Source of the DNA: Rhizobium mongolense USDA 1844
GTDB lineage: Bacteria > Pseudomonadota > Alphaproteobacteria > Rhizobiales > Rhizobiaceae
Direction: 5' to 3'
DNA: 64,000 nt
Assembly (NCBI RefSeq): GCF_000419765.1
Contig: NZ_ATTQ01000007.1
Span: 1 to 64,000 of the forward strand
Part shown: in pieces, positions 15,374 to 23,688 of the stretch
Position numbering within the stretch: position 1 is the stretch's first letter
Layout: each line of letters starts with the position of its first letter
Program-made: the position numbers and the translations under genes
Notes under the pieces: generated by a model
Databases searched by the model: none
The model's input: only the letters and a program-made list of their open reading frames with translations
Told to the model about the DNA's origin: nothing

Positions 15374-15846
15374 ATGAATTTTACCGACGCTGTAACCGTC
15401 GCGGGAACGCGCCGGCGCGACGACGGCTACCTTGTTGCCGAACGCTCGTATCGCCAGTACAGGCATCCAGATCTATCTGGGATCCGACGTGGGAAAACCG
15501 GACATGCGCACGGTGCCGCGTCTATCGCGCGGGCGCTGAGGTCTTCGCCGAGGACACGCTCAAGAGTGCTGGTCACCGGCCGGTGACGAATGACCACCCG
15601 CCGGAAATGGTCCCGGCGGATAACTGGAAAAACTACGTAGGCCAGACTGGAGACGAGATCACCGGCGAGGGCATCTTCATTCGCGTCCCGCTTGAATATT
15701 CAACCTCTGCTTCAACGGATATCGCCGGCATCGTTGCGCTCGCCACCGGTCGTGACGACGATCGAAGGGCTGCTCTGGCCGTTCCTGTGCCCGATCCCGC
15801 CGGGGGCGCTCGCAGTCTAGGCTCTGTAAGCCGCCTCACTAGCTAG
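15374..15846 (+). pseudogene. DUF2213 phage protein, frameshifted and truncated
   Basis: The order MNFTDAVTVAGTRRRDDGYL, TGIQIYLGSDVGKPDMRTV, VYRAGAEVFAEDTLKS, HRPVTNDHPPEMVPADNWKN then YVGQTGDEITGEGIFIRVPL is the N-terminal half of DUF2213 proteins, often placed with prohead/capsid genes and suggested to be prohead proteases. It takes three frames (changes near 15446, 15512 and 15580). After about 15720 the sequence (VALATGRDDDRRAALAV) no longer matches, so the C-terminal half is missing. Confidence 0.65.
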
Positions 15847-16014
15847 CCTGATGACGTAGTCTTCGGATGCGTCGGCGAGGGCGAGGGCCACCTCAGCTCG
15901 TCCAAGGCCTTGTGAGTGCAGCCTTTCGATCAATTCAAGCATGGCAGCATCGACGATCTGCCGACAGTTCATGCGTGTTGGTTGTGGTCCTATAAAGTAT
16001 AGCTTGGCAGTCAT
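15817..16014 (-). CDS. Small hypothetical protein
   Basis: 65 residues (MTAKLYFIGPQPTRMNCRQI ... ASEDYVIRLASEAAYRA). The ATG at 16014 is preceded by AAAAGGGGGTGCC, favouring it over the upstream start at 16113. A helical soluble protein of unknown function. It overlaps the eroded end of the DUF2213 remnant on the opposite strand. Confidence 0.55.
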   Translation of the reverse strand: MTAKLYFIGPQPTRMNCRQIVDAAMLELIERLHSQGLGRAEVALALADASEDYVIRLASEAAYRA

Positions 16015-16125
16015 GGCACCCCCTTTTGATCGCTTGCAGGATGCCACAATTTCGCAGGTGCACAAGCAACTGCTAATTTTAATATGCGGTGCAATATGGA
16101 ACAGTTTAACCATAGGCGCTTGCAG

Positions 16126-16448
16126 GCACCGCCGACCGCCTCATCGCGAAATTCGGCCAGAGCGGCACCGTAACGCGCGTCACGCCTCCAGATCCTGTCG
16201 TCGGCGGCGATCCGGTCGAAAAAATCGTCCACGGCCAAGGGCGTGCCGATGGGGTATACGGCGCGCGAGATCGACGGGACTGTCATTCGGGCCGGAGACG
16301 TGCAGGTTTACATCTCGTCTGTGGGGCTCGCGATCGCACCGGCCGTCGGCGATCTCGTCGTCACGGCCAATGGCAAGCAGGATCGCGTCGTCAACGGTGA
16401 TCCCAGAATGACGATGGTGTGACCAACGTCGTCTTTGTCGTCCAATGA
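16126..16448 (+). pseudogene. Phage head-tail connector-like protein, frameshifted
   Basis: The frame encoding AGTADRLIAKFGQSGTVTRV then TPPDPVVGGDPVEK (about 16132-16225) is followed in another frame by REIDGTVIRAGDVQVYISSV then GLAIAPAVGDLVVTANGK (about 16267-16375), RVVNGDP, and after a further shift TNVVFVVQ with stop at 16446-16448. Small phage neck/tail proteins of this composition follow the capsid genes in siphophage-like clusters. No start codon is clear. Non-functional. Confidence 0.5.
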
Positions 16449-16459
16449 AGGATTGCGCC

Positions 16460-16672
16460 TCAGTCGTCGTGGGACGCCGCCCATTCGCGCTCGAATTGGA
16501 TGCTGTCATCGAGTGATGGGAACCAGCAGTGAGCGTCGACCGCAGGCGTTCCTGGTCCGCCGCTTGGTGCCTTGAGTATGTATACGCCGGCGCACTTCTT
16601 CACGGAATTTGAGAGCTTTTCCAAATCCGAATAGGGAATGTTTGCGATAATCACGGGCCCGAAGTTTCCCAT
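16460..16672 (-). CDS. Small hypothetical protein
   Basis: 70 residues, MGNFGPVIIANIPYSDLEKL ... FEREWAASHDD. GGAG lies six bases before the ATG at 16672 on the minus strand. One Cys before a Gly/Pro-rich loop (APSGGPGTPAVDAHCWF). No family recognised. It appears intact, as do most small minus-strand genes of the element. Confidence 0.5.
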   Translation of the reverse strand: MGNFGPVIIANIPYSDLEKLSNSVKKCAGVYILKAPSGGPGTPAVDAHCWFPSLDDSIQFEREWAASHDD

Positions 16673-16737
16673 CCGTCACTCCGTGTCTCTGCTTAGCTGA
16701 GTATCATCGAAAGCCGAAACGATGGAAAGGAACACCT

Positions 16738-16912
16738 ATGACTAAGTTTCTACTGCATAAGACCTATAGGGCCCGCAAGCCCGGGAACGATCCTCGACGT
16801 CCCCCAGCGTGAGGCGGGTTCATTCGAAGCCATCGGCCTCGGGCAGATCATCCAGGTGAGTGTCCGCTCCGATGACACTCATGGCCGCCATACGCTTTAT
16901 GGCGCAATCTAA
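16738..16912 (+). pseudogene. Small phage-like gene with frameshift
   Basis: MTKFLLHKTYRARKPG begins after AAAGGAAC, but the frame soon stops (GNDPRRPPA-stop). The neighbouring frame supplies a natural continuation, ILDVPQREAGSFEAIGLGQI then IQVSVRSDDTHGRHTLYGAI, stop at 16910-16912. One base difference near 16784 separates them. Confidence 0.4.
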
Positions 16913-16975
16913 TTTAGGTAGGCGCACTCTTTGTTTTCATCCTTGTCGTCTCGGGGGCGGCCAACGCCATGTCCC

Positions 16976-17022
16976 ATGGTGAAGCCGGAGGAGAATGCCG
17001 GGATTTTACGAGATAGAATAGG
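16976..17022 (+). pseudogene. Third ligD C-terminal tail, just inside the right attachment repeat
   Basis: ccggaggagaatgccggga matches the ligD tail at about 564-582 exactly for 19 bases, followed by a diverged ending close to the ..EIE-stop terminus. No upstream ligase sequence is recognisable. The segment lies about 75 bases from the right 20-bp repeat. Confidence 0.45.
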
Positions 17023-17098
17023 CGATAAGGTGTGGCAGGGTGTGGCAGCCACCGTTCTCAAAGGATTGTATTTCAGGCCAAGTGTGGCAGTGCTCTGG

Positions 17099-17118
17099 TC
17101 CGGGCGAGGCCTCCAAAC
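17099..17118 (+). repeat. attR-like direct repeat
   Basis: Exact 20-bp copy of 1875-1894 (tRNA-Cys 3' end), with no tRNA sequence before it. The flanks differ on both sides. It marks the right end of the integrated element; ordinary chromosomal genes resume after it. Confidence 0.85.
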
Positions 17119-17203
17119 TTCTCAATGCTTTGACATTTCGGCGTTAGATACAATTTGGGAAGGTGTCTAAGCGAGTTGGCAAGCTTTTGCCGCGAGTGAC
17201 GGC

Positions 17204-17434
17204 TCACTGGTGGACGCATTGGCCGCGTCTAATTTCATCCCGATTTTTCGCTCTGGCGTATCTCGCGATCATGCCGGCCGGGCACCTCTTGTCGTCGTAT
17301 AGAACGGCTTCGCCTGGGGCTAATGATGAAACGGTCGGTTTTTGCTTTACGACCTTCATTGCAGCCTCTGCCGGCGCGAAGCCAGCCGAGAACAGAACTG
17401 CCAATGCGCAAAGAATGTTCATCGTGCGTTTCAT
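17204..17434 (-). CDS. Small secreted hypothetical protein
   Basis: 76 residues. The start at 17434 (MKRTMNILCALAVLF) is preceded by GGAGGGGAAA; the longer frame's ATG lies on that site. Signal peptide ends around APAEAA. The mature part, MKVVKQKPTVSSLAPGEAVL then YDDKRCPAGMIARY...GQCV, has two cysteines and the look of the DUF6719 small periplasmic family of rhizobia (assignment from memory). First gene to the right of the element. Confidence 0.6.
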   Translation of the reverse strand: MKRTMNILCALAVLFSAGFAPAEAAMKVVKQKPTVSSLAPGEAVLYDDKRCPAGMIARYARAKNRDEIRRGQCVHQ

Positions 17435-17689
17435 TTTCCCCTCCATCCATTCGTGAATGCTAATAGATATAGCGGTTTGGTCTCAAAGGAAACTTCGCAA
17501 TCGGATTAGCTCGAAACCGTAACAGGTCGGAGGTTTTTAAAGCGGGTGCATCCACCGTCCGCCAAGCAATTATTTGACAAACAATCATATTTTTGGAAAA
17601 TGAGGGCCTCTCCAGGAGTAAACCTCCAAGGCAAAAGCCGGGCGCTGCGGTCTGGCTGAATTGCCGAAATCAGTCCGCTGTGATCCGAT

Positions 17690-18595
17690 ATGCCGGCCAT
17701 TGAACAGGAAATTCGACAGGACGCGCGCATTCCGTCCGGCTATAGCGTTAGCGAGCTTCTGGCGTCTCCGCTGTTTGCAATGTCGCTGACGGAGGCGGCG
17801 AGCCGCCTCATAGCCATCTATCATCAGGCGCCGCGCGCGGTGCGCTATACGTCTGATCTGCGCCGTTGGCTCGTCGCCCAGGCCGCGCTCGCCTTCTATT
17901 TCGAGCGTCGGACGGATGCGAGCCGCGAGGATCTGACGGTGACGCGTCTTACCGAGTTCGCGCCACTACATAGATTCGCAAGCAGGAATACGATCGCTTC
18001 CTATATAGCGCAGATGCGCCAGTACAAGCTCTTCACCGAACGGGAGAGCCACGACAAGAGACTGCGGCCGCTGGCGCTTTCCGAAACGGCGGAGCGTCTT
18101 ATCCGCAACTGGTTCGACAGCCATATGGCATCGCTGGACAGGTTGGACGGGGGGGAGCGGCTCGCTCTTTCCCAGGCCGACCCGCGGCTGCTTTACTATT
18201 CCCATCCGCCCGCTGCCCGGGCACTCATCGCCGATCCGCGCTGGAACGATCCGCCGGAAAGCGTAAAGACCTTCACGTTCACCAATCTCGGCAGCAATGT
18301 GATTCATGACCTGGTGGCCCGTTTTCCCTCGGGCAATACGCTTTCCGAGCGCTGCTATGTTGGCGAATTGAGGCCGGGAGACCTTGCAAGCCGCTACCAT
18401 GTCTCGCGCACGCAGACCGTGCGGGTGTTGAACCGTGCGAGAGCCCTCGGCGACATCGGCTGGGACGGATCGCAATATGGCGAAAATTTCTGGATTTCCG
18501 CCCGCCTGATCGAAGATTATCGGGGATGGCAGGCCGTCAAATTCGAAGCGCTGTCGAGGTCGATGAGCGACGCTTGCGCGCAGATATACGCATAG
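17690..18595 (+). CDS. Putative winged-helix DNA-binding regulator
   Basis: 301 residues, acting probably in the cytoplasm. A segment at about 75-140 (FYFERRTDASREDLTVTRLT ... SRNTIASYIAQMRQYKLF ... LALSETAERLIRNWF) has helix-turn-helix and wing-like character, and a second motif at about 240-262 (LASRYHVSRTQTVRVLNRAR) is a convincing helix-turn-helix. No sensor domain is recognised. The upstream region 17435-17689 holds no other gene and may contain its promoter. The function as transcription factor is inferred from the motifs only. Confidence 0.55.
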   Translation: MPAIEQEIRQDARIPSGYSVSELLASPLFAMSLTEAASRLIAIYHQAPRAVRYTSDLRRWLVAQAALAFYFERRTDASREDLTVTRLTEFAPLHRFASRNTIASYIAQMRQYKLFTERESHDKRLRPLALSETAERLIRNWFDSHMASLDRLDGGERLALSQADPRLLYYSHPPAARALIADPRWNDPPESVKTFTFTNLGSNVIHDLVARFPSGNTLSERCYVGELRPGDLASRYHVSRTQTVRVLNRARALGDIGWDGSQYGENFWISARLIEDYRGWQAVKFEALSRSMSDACAQIYA

Positions 18596-18641
18596 TGGGC
18601 GTTCCGGCGCGCTGCACTTCACAACTCTGGGCGCACTCACG

Positions 18642-18746
18642 CTATCGTGTCGTTTCGCTGTCCAGCAGCCCGCAGCAGAATATGGCGATGAGCGCTGCGA
18701 TGATGAAGAAGTCGAACAGCGTGAGATACTCGAAAAAGGCAGACAT
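18642..18746 (-). CDS. 34-residue single-span membrane peptide
   Basis: MSAFFEYLTLFDFFIIAALI followed by AIFCCGLLDSETTR: one transmembrane span with two cysteines at its end. A GGAGGTG site precedes the ATG at 18746 with good spacing. Too short for routine annotation but a credible small membrane protein; unknown role. Confidence 0.5.
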   Translation of the reverse strand: MSAFFEYLTLFDFFIIAALIAIFCCGLLDSETTR

Positions 18747-18953
18747 GGCCTGCACCTCCTCCATTTCCTCCGGTTGTAAGAATACCACAAACCATCGCTT
18801 TGTTCCAAACAAGAGTTGCAGTCGTGGCCGCGTCGGACAGCTGTCGGCTCAAGCGGGAGGATTCTTGCCGCAGTTGCTTACTGTGCCTTGAAAGCGCACG
18901 CCGCGGAGATTAAGAGGACGGGTGACAATGCCGCGTTCAACGGGCGAGAGGAT

Positions 18954-19619
18954 ATGATGGATTTCGAAGCAGCACGCGCAAAGATGGTCGACAACCAGAT
19001 CCGTACGACGGACGTCACGTCGCATTCCGTGCTGACGGCCTTCCTGACGGTGCCGCGCGAGGCCTTCGTGCCGGAGAAATCCAAGGCTCTGGCCTATATC
19101 GACAACGATGTCGAAATCTCGCCGGCAGCAGGCGGCAAGTCGGCGCGCTTCCTGATGGAAGCTTCGCCGCTGGCAAAGCTGCTGCAACTCGCTGCCATCA
19201 CCACGGACGATGCGGTCCTCGAAGTCGGCTGCGGCACGGGCTACACCTCGGCTCTGCTGGCCATGCTTGCCGGTTCGGTCGTTGCGGTTGAATGCGACGA
19301 AGCGCTTGCGGCCGAAGCAAAGAAGAACCTTTCCGGCTGCGCCAACGTTTCCGTCATAACCGGCGCGCTGGAGCAGGGCAACAGTGCCGGCGCGCCCTAC
19401 GATCTGATCTTCGTCAATGGCTCCGTCGAGGAGGTCCCCGCTGCCCTTCTCGGCCAGCTCGCCGAGGGCGGCCGTCTTGTCACCGTTCAGGGCTACGGCA
19501 ACGCCGCCCGCGCCAAGGTGTTCTTCAGCGAAAACGGCGCTGTGTCGGAAAACGTGTTCTTCAATGCTTCTGTCAAGCCGTTGCCGGGCTTTGCCAAGGT
19601 TCGAGAGTTCGTGTTCTGA
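18954..19619 (+). CDS. Protein-L-isoaspartate O-methyltransferase-like protein
   Basis: 221 residues from ATG at 18954 (AGAGG just upstream; ATG 18957 equally possible). Class I SAM-dependent methyltransferase of the PCMT family: PREAFVPEKSKALAYIDNDV, then motif I VLEVGCGTGYTSALLAMLAG, and PYDLIFVNGSVEEVPAALLG. PCMT enzymes repair isoaspartyl residues; this short, diverged paralogue precedes PopZ and ValS. The second, more typical Pcm lies at 41164-41817, so this one may have another substrate. In some relatives a TolC gene sits immediately after this gene; none is present here. Confidence 0.75.
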   Translation: MMDFEAARAKMVDNQIRTTDVTSHSVLTAFLTVPREAFVPEKSKALAYIDNDVEISPAAGGKSARFLMEASPLAKLLQLAAITTDDAVLEVGCGTGYTSALLAMLAGSVVAVECDEALAAEAKKNLSGCANVSVITGALEQGNSAGAPYDLIFVNGSVEEVPAALLGQLAEGGRLVTVQGYGNAARAKVFFSENGAVSENVFFNASVKPLPGFAKVREFVF

Positions 19620-19643
19620 CCGCAATTTTCAGGATTTATGAAG

Positions 19644-19667
19644 CGGGCGCCTCGGGGCGCCCGTTTT
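19644..19667 (+). terminator. Rho-independent terminator
   Basis: CGGGCGC-CTCGGG-GCGCCCG hairpin followed by TTTTGTTTT, 24 bases after the methyltransferase stop. Confidence 0.7.
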
Positions 19668-19849
19668 GTTTTCCGCCTGTCGCAAAAGCGTCAGCGGCGC
19701 TGGCCTAGACTGCCGCAACAAAACTGTGCACGGGCGCATTCATTTGATTCGCGCTGATTTTTTTCATGTCTGGGGTATTCTAAGGTCTGGATGATTCGGA
19801 TGCCCACTCCACGCAATCCGATCTTGTTGCAGGGATAACGGGGATAGAT

Positions 19850-20674
19850 ATGGCTCAGCCAAGCGTAGTGCGTGAACCGTCCATGGAAGAGATTCTGGCG
19901 TCGATCCGCCAGATCATCGAGAGCAATGAGCCGGGCGCGGGCAGGGCGATTTCGCCGTCGCTACCGCCTGTCTACGGCGCCGATGACGAGGAGAGCGACT
20001 CCAACATCCATCTGACGGTCGACGAGACTTATGCTGACGTCGAGTTCCCCGAGCCTATGATGATGTCCGATCCGCGTTTCGTTGCGGCGAATTCGGCAGG
20101 CAGCCGCGAAGCGGAAGCGCCGGCGCCGACGCGGGCGATGTCGCTTGCCGATGTTGCTGCCCGCGTTCGTGCCGCCTCGGAGCGTACCGCACCGCAACCG
20201 CAGCGCGAAGCGCCGCCGGTCTTTCGCCAGCCGGAACCGGCCGGATCCCCCGACCAGGACGCCCGCGATCCGGTGGAATCCGTTTCAGCGCCTTTTGGTG
20301 CTCCGCCGCCGGCCGCAATTCCAGCCCCGGCCGTTGCGCAGGCAGAACGCGTTGACATGCCGCAGCCAGCCGCCGCAGAAGCGGAGAAGCAGGCTGCCGT
20401 CCCGCTGGCGGCCGACGCTGAAGAAGACCGTTTGCCGAATGTCGCCGAAGAAACACAGAGCCTGATTTCGCAGAGTGCCGGACTGCAGGTCGCACGTTCG
20501 TTCGAGGAGCTTGCGCTTGCGATGGATGGCGCCGAGCGCCGCTCGCTGGACGAGATTGCCGAGGACATGTTGCGCCCGATGCTGCGCGAGTGGCTGGACG
20601 ACAATCTGCCGACGCTTGTCGAACGGCTGGTGCGCGAAGAAATCGAACGCGTGGCGCGCGGCCCGCGCCGCTGA
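19850..20674 (+). CDS. popZ: PopZ-like polar organizing protein (DUF2497)
   Basis: 274 residues with the two conserved ends of the PopZ/DUF2497 family: the N-terminal helix PSMEEILASIRQIIESNEPG and the C-terminal oligomerisation region SLDEIAEDMLRPMLREWLDD then NLPTLVERLVREEIER. The middle (about 35-205) is Pro/Ala/Glu-rich and disordered, as usual. PopZ self-assembles into a polar matrix that anchors ParB/centromere in alphaproteobacteria; in Rhizobiales it is tied to new-pole growth. It is immediately upstream of valS, a common order in this group. Confidence 0.8.
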   Translation: MAQPSVVREPSMEEILASIRQIIESNEPGAGRAISPSLPPVYGADDEESDSNIHLTVDETYADVEFPEPMMMSDPRFVAANSAGSREAEAPAPTRAMSLADVAARVRAASERTAPQPQREAPPVFRQPEPAGSPDQDARDPVESVSAPFGAPPPAAIPAPAVAQAERVDMPQPAAAEAEKQAAVPLAADAEEDRLPNVAEETQSLISQSAGLQVARSFEELALAMDGAERRSLDEIAEDMLRPMLREWLDDNLPTLVERLVREEIERVARGPRR

Positions 20675-20697
20675 CCGGGACCGCTTTTATCGAACAA

Positions 20698-20726
20698 GCC
20701 GCTCCGGTCTCCGGGGCGGCTTTTTT
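20698..20726 (+). terminator. Rho-independent terminator after popZ
   Basis: GCCGCTCCGG-TCT-CCGGGGCGGC followed by six T. Separates popZ from valS. Confidence 0.8.
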
Positions 20727-20791
20727 ATTGACTTGCCGTCAGCCATCCTATTTACAACCCCCATCCTAAAACCCCGAAGTTTGGTCATAAA

Positions 20792-23632
20792 ATGCTCGAC
20801 AAGACCTATGATTCCGCCGCAGTCGAACCGAAAATCGCCGCGAAATGGGATGAGGCCGATGCGTTCCGCGCGGGCGCCAACAAGAAGCCCGGCGGCGAGA
20901 CCTTCACGATCGTCATCCCGCCGCCGAACGTGACCGGTTCGCTGCACATGGGACATGCGCTGAATAATACGCTGCAGGACATCATGGTCCGCTTTGAGCG
21001 CATGCGTGGCAAGGACGTGCTCTGGCAGCCGGGCATGGACCATGCGGGCATAGCCACACAGATGGTCGTCGAGCGCAAGCTGATGGAACAGCAACTGCCG
21101 GGCCGGCGCGAGATGGGCCGCGACGCCTTCATCGAGAAGGTTTGGGAGTGGAAGGCGGAATCGGGCGGCCTGATCTTCAACCAGCTGAAGCGCCTGGGTG
21201 CTTCCTGCGACTGGTCGCGCGAACGGTTCACGATGGACGACGGGCTCTCCGAGGCGGTTCTCGAGGTTTTCGTCACGCTCTACAAAGAGGGTCTGATCTA
21301 CAAGGACAAACGCCTCGTCAACTGGGACCCGAAGCTTCTGACGGCGATCTCCGACATGGAAGTCGAGCAGATTGAGGTCAAAGGCAATCTCTGGCATTTG
21401 CGCTATCCGCTTGAAGAGGGCGTTACCTATCAGCATCCCGTTGCCTTTGACGAGGAGGGTAAGCCCACCGACTTCGAAACGCGCGACTACCTGGTTGTTG
21501 CGACGACGCGGCCCGAGACCATGCTCGGCGATACTGGCGTCGCGGTAAATCCCGACGACGAGCGCTACAAGTCGATCATTGGCAAACACGTCATTCTGCC
21601 GATCGTCGGCCGCAAGATTCCGGTCGTTGCCGACAACTACGCGGATCCGACGGCCGGCACCGGCGCCGTCAAGGTCACCCCTGCACACGACTTCAACGAT
21701 TTCGACGTCGCCAAGCGCACGGGCCTGCGTGCGATCAACGTGCTCAATACCGATGCTTCGGTTACCATCAAGGACAACGAGGACTTCCTGGAAGGTCTCG
21801 GCCATCCGGCCGCCTTGCATGGCGCCTGGGACCGGCTGGAAGGCCAGGATCGCTTCACGGCACGGAAGATCATCGTCGAGATTTTCGAGGAAGCGGGCCT
21901 GCTCGACAAGATCGAGCCGCACATACATACGGTTCCGCACGGCGACCGCGGCGGGGTGCCGATCGAGCCGCGTTTGACCGAACAATGGTGGGTGGACAAC
22001 AAGACGCTTGCAAAGCCCGCCATCGCATCGGTCCGTGAAGGCCGCACCAAGTTTGTTCCGAAGAACTGGGAGAACACTTACTTCCAGTGGATGGAGAACA
22101 TCCAGCCCTGGTGCATTTCCCGCCAGCTCTGGTGGGGCCATCAGATCCCGGCCTGGTACGGTCCGGACGGACAGGTCTTCGTCGAGAAAACCGAGGAAGA
22201 GGCGCTGCAGGCTGCCATCCAGCATTACCTCTCGCACGAAGGCCCGATGAAGGCCTATGTCGAGGACCTCTTGGAAAACTTCAAGCCGGGCGAAATCTTG
22301 ACGCGCGACGAGGACGTTCTCGACACGTGGTTCTCCTCAGCGCTGTGGCCTTTCTCCACTCTCGGCTGGCCGGAGCAGACGCCGGAACTGGCGCGATACT
22401 ACCCGACGAGCGTTCTCGTCACAGGCTTCGACATCATACCGTTTTGGGTAGTTCGTATGATGCAGATGGGCCTGCACTTCATGAAGGACGAGGACGGCAA
22501 TCCGGTCGAGCCCTTCCATACCGTCTATATCCACGCGCTCGTCCGCGACAAGAACGGCCAGAAGATGTCGAAGTCGAAGGGCAACGTCATCGATCCGCTC
22601 GAACTGATGGACGAATACGGCGCCGACGCATTGCGCTTCACGCTGGCGATCATGGCTGCACAAGGCCGCGATGTTAAGCTCGATCCGGCGCGTATCGCCG
22701 GTTACCGGAACTTCGGCACCAAGCTTTGGAACGCCACGCGCTTTGCCGAAATGAACGGTGTCAAAAGCGACCCGAACTTCGTTCCGGAGGCGACGGGGCT
22801 GACGATCAACCGCTGGATCCTGACGGAGCTTGCCCGCACGGAACGTGACGTAACGGAAGCAATAGAATCCTACCGCTTCAACGATGCGGCCGGGGCGCTT
22901 TACCGGTTCGTCTGGAATCAGGTCTGCGACTGGTATCTGGAACTGCTGAAGCCGGTCTTCAGCGGTGAAGACGAGGGCGCGAAGAAGGAGGCTCAGGCCT
23001 GCAGCGCCTATGTTCTCGAAGAGATCTACAAGTTGCTCCATCCCTTCATGCCGTTCATGACCGAGGAGCTTTGGGCGCATACAGCAGGCGAAGGCGTCGA
23101 GCGCGACACGCTGATCTGCCATGCCGAATGGCCGGCGCCGTCCTATGCCGACAATGCTGCGGCCGACGAGATCAACTGGCTGATCGATCTCGTCTCCGGC
23201 ATCCGCTCGGTTCGCGCCGAAATGAACGTTCCGCCGTCGGCGACTGCGCCGCTGGTGGTCGTCAAGGCCAACAATCTGACGCGCGAACGGCTTGCCCGTC
23301 ATGAGGCGGCGATCAAGCGCCTTGCCCGTGTCGAAGCGATTACGCTTGCCGATAGCGCCCCGAAGGGGGCAGCGCAGATCGTCGTCGCCGAAGCGACCGC
23401 CTGCCTGCCGCTCGGCAGCCTGATCGATCTTTCGGTTGAAAAAACTCGCTTGGAAAAGGCAATCACCAAGACCGAAGGAGAGATCGCGCGCATCAACGGC
23501 AAGCTTTCCAATGAGAAGTTCGTCGCCAATGCCAATCCGGACGTGGTGGAAGCGGAACGCGAGCGGCTGGCCGAATTCCAGAGCCAGATCGCAAGCCTCA
23601 AGGTGGCGCTGTCGCGCGTCATTGAGGCCTAA
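20792..23632 (+). CDS. valS: Valyl-tRNA synthetase
   Basis: 946 residues, full length. A class I aminoacyl-tRNA synthetase that attaches valine to tRNA-Val. HIGH-type motif PPNVTGSLHMGHALNN at about 41-56; the editing domain (VATTRPETMLGDTGVAVNP, then AVKVTPAHDFNDFDVAKRTG) in the middle; KMSKS motif KMSKSKGNVIDP at about residue 591; then the anticodon-binding domain and a C-terminal coiled coil (EKTRLEKAITKTEGEIARIN). It starts about 66 bases after the popZ terminator and is closed by its own terminator, so it is probably a single-gene transcript. Confidence 0.97.
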   Translation: MLDKTYDSAAVEPKIAAKWDEADAFRAGANKKPGGETFTIVIPPPNVTGSLHMGHALNNTLQDIMVRFERMRGKDVLWQPGMDHAGIATQMVVERKLMEQQLPGRREMGRDAFIEKVWEWKAESGGLIFNQLKRLGASCDWSRERFTMDDGLSEAVLEVFVTLYKEGLIYKDKRLVNWDPKLLTAISDMEVEQIEVKGNLWHLRYPLEEGVTYQHPVAFDEEGKPTDFETRDYLVVATTRPETMLGDTGVAVNPDDERYKSIIGKHVILPIVGRKIPVVADNYADPTAGTGAVKVTPAHDFNDFDVAKRTGLRAINVLNTDASVTIKDNEDFLEGLGHPAALHGAWDRLEGQDRFTARKIIVEIFEEAGLLDKIEPHIHTVPHGDRGGVPIEPRLTEQWWVDNKTLAKPAIASVREGRTKFVPKNWENTYFQWMENIQPWCISRQLWWGHQIPAWYGPDGQVFVEKTEEEALQAAIQHYLSHEGPMKAYVEDLLENFKPGEILTRDEDVLDTWFSSALWPFSTLGWPEQTPELARYYPTSVLVTGFDIIPFWVVRMMQMGLHFMKDEDGNPVEPFHTVYIHALVRDKNGQKMSKSKGNVIDPLELMDEYGADALRFTLAIMAAQGRDVKLDPARIAGYRNFGTKLWNATRFAEMNGVKSDPNFVPEATGLTINRWILTELARTERDVTEAIESYRFNDAAGALYRFVWNQVCDWYLELLKPVFSGEDEGAKKEAQACSAYVLEEIYKLLHPFMPFMTEELWAHTAGEGVERDTLICHAEWPAPSYADNAAADEINWLIDLVSGIRSVRAEMNVPPSATAPLVVVKANNLTRERLARHEAAIKRLARVEAITLADSAPKGAAQIVVAEATACLPLGSLIDLSVEKTRLEKAITKTEGEIARINGKLSNEKFVANANPDVVEAERERLAEFQSQIASLKVALSRVIEA

Positions 23633-23659
23633 GCTTCCCGTGGGCGTATAATACCTTAG

Positions 23660-23688
23660 GGCGTCCGGTCTGCTCGGACGCCTTTTTT
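23660..23688 (+). terminator. Rho-independent terminator after valS
   Basis: GGCGTCCG-GTCTGCT-CGGACGCC followed by TTTTTT. Confidence 0.85.

Larger units (their letters stand above)
1875..17118. mobile_element. Decayed prophage / integrative element at tRNA-Cys (about 15.2 kb)
   Basis: The element is bounded by the exact 20-bp repeat at the tRNA-Cys 3' end and at 17099-17118. Contents are phage-like: HNH endonuclease, terminase-small-like, RuvC-like, DUF2213, head-tail connector-like and 2H-phosphoesterase fragments, DUF3307, DUF6362-like genes and a tRNA-Met-like gene. Most longer genes carry frameshifts or internal stops, while core genes outside are intact, so this reflects real decay rather than poor sequence. 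No integrase, complete portal, capsid or large terminase was recognised, so the element is probably immobile. Paired gene types and repeated terminators and leaders suggest two related phage remnants or an internal duplication. Confidence 0.85.

Noticed and set aside
20687..22237. Long minus-strand frame opposite valS (516 codons)
   Set aside because: Shadow of the valS codon pattern; valS motifs are complete on the plus strand. Same reasoning for long antisense frames over argS, serS, secDF, hlyD and the ABC gene.
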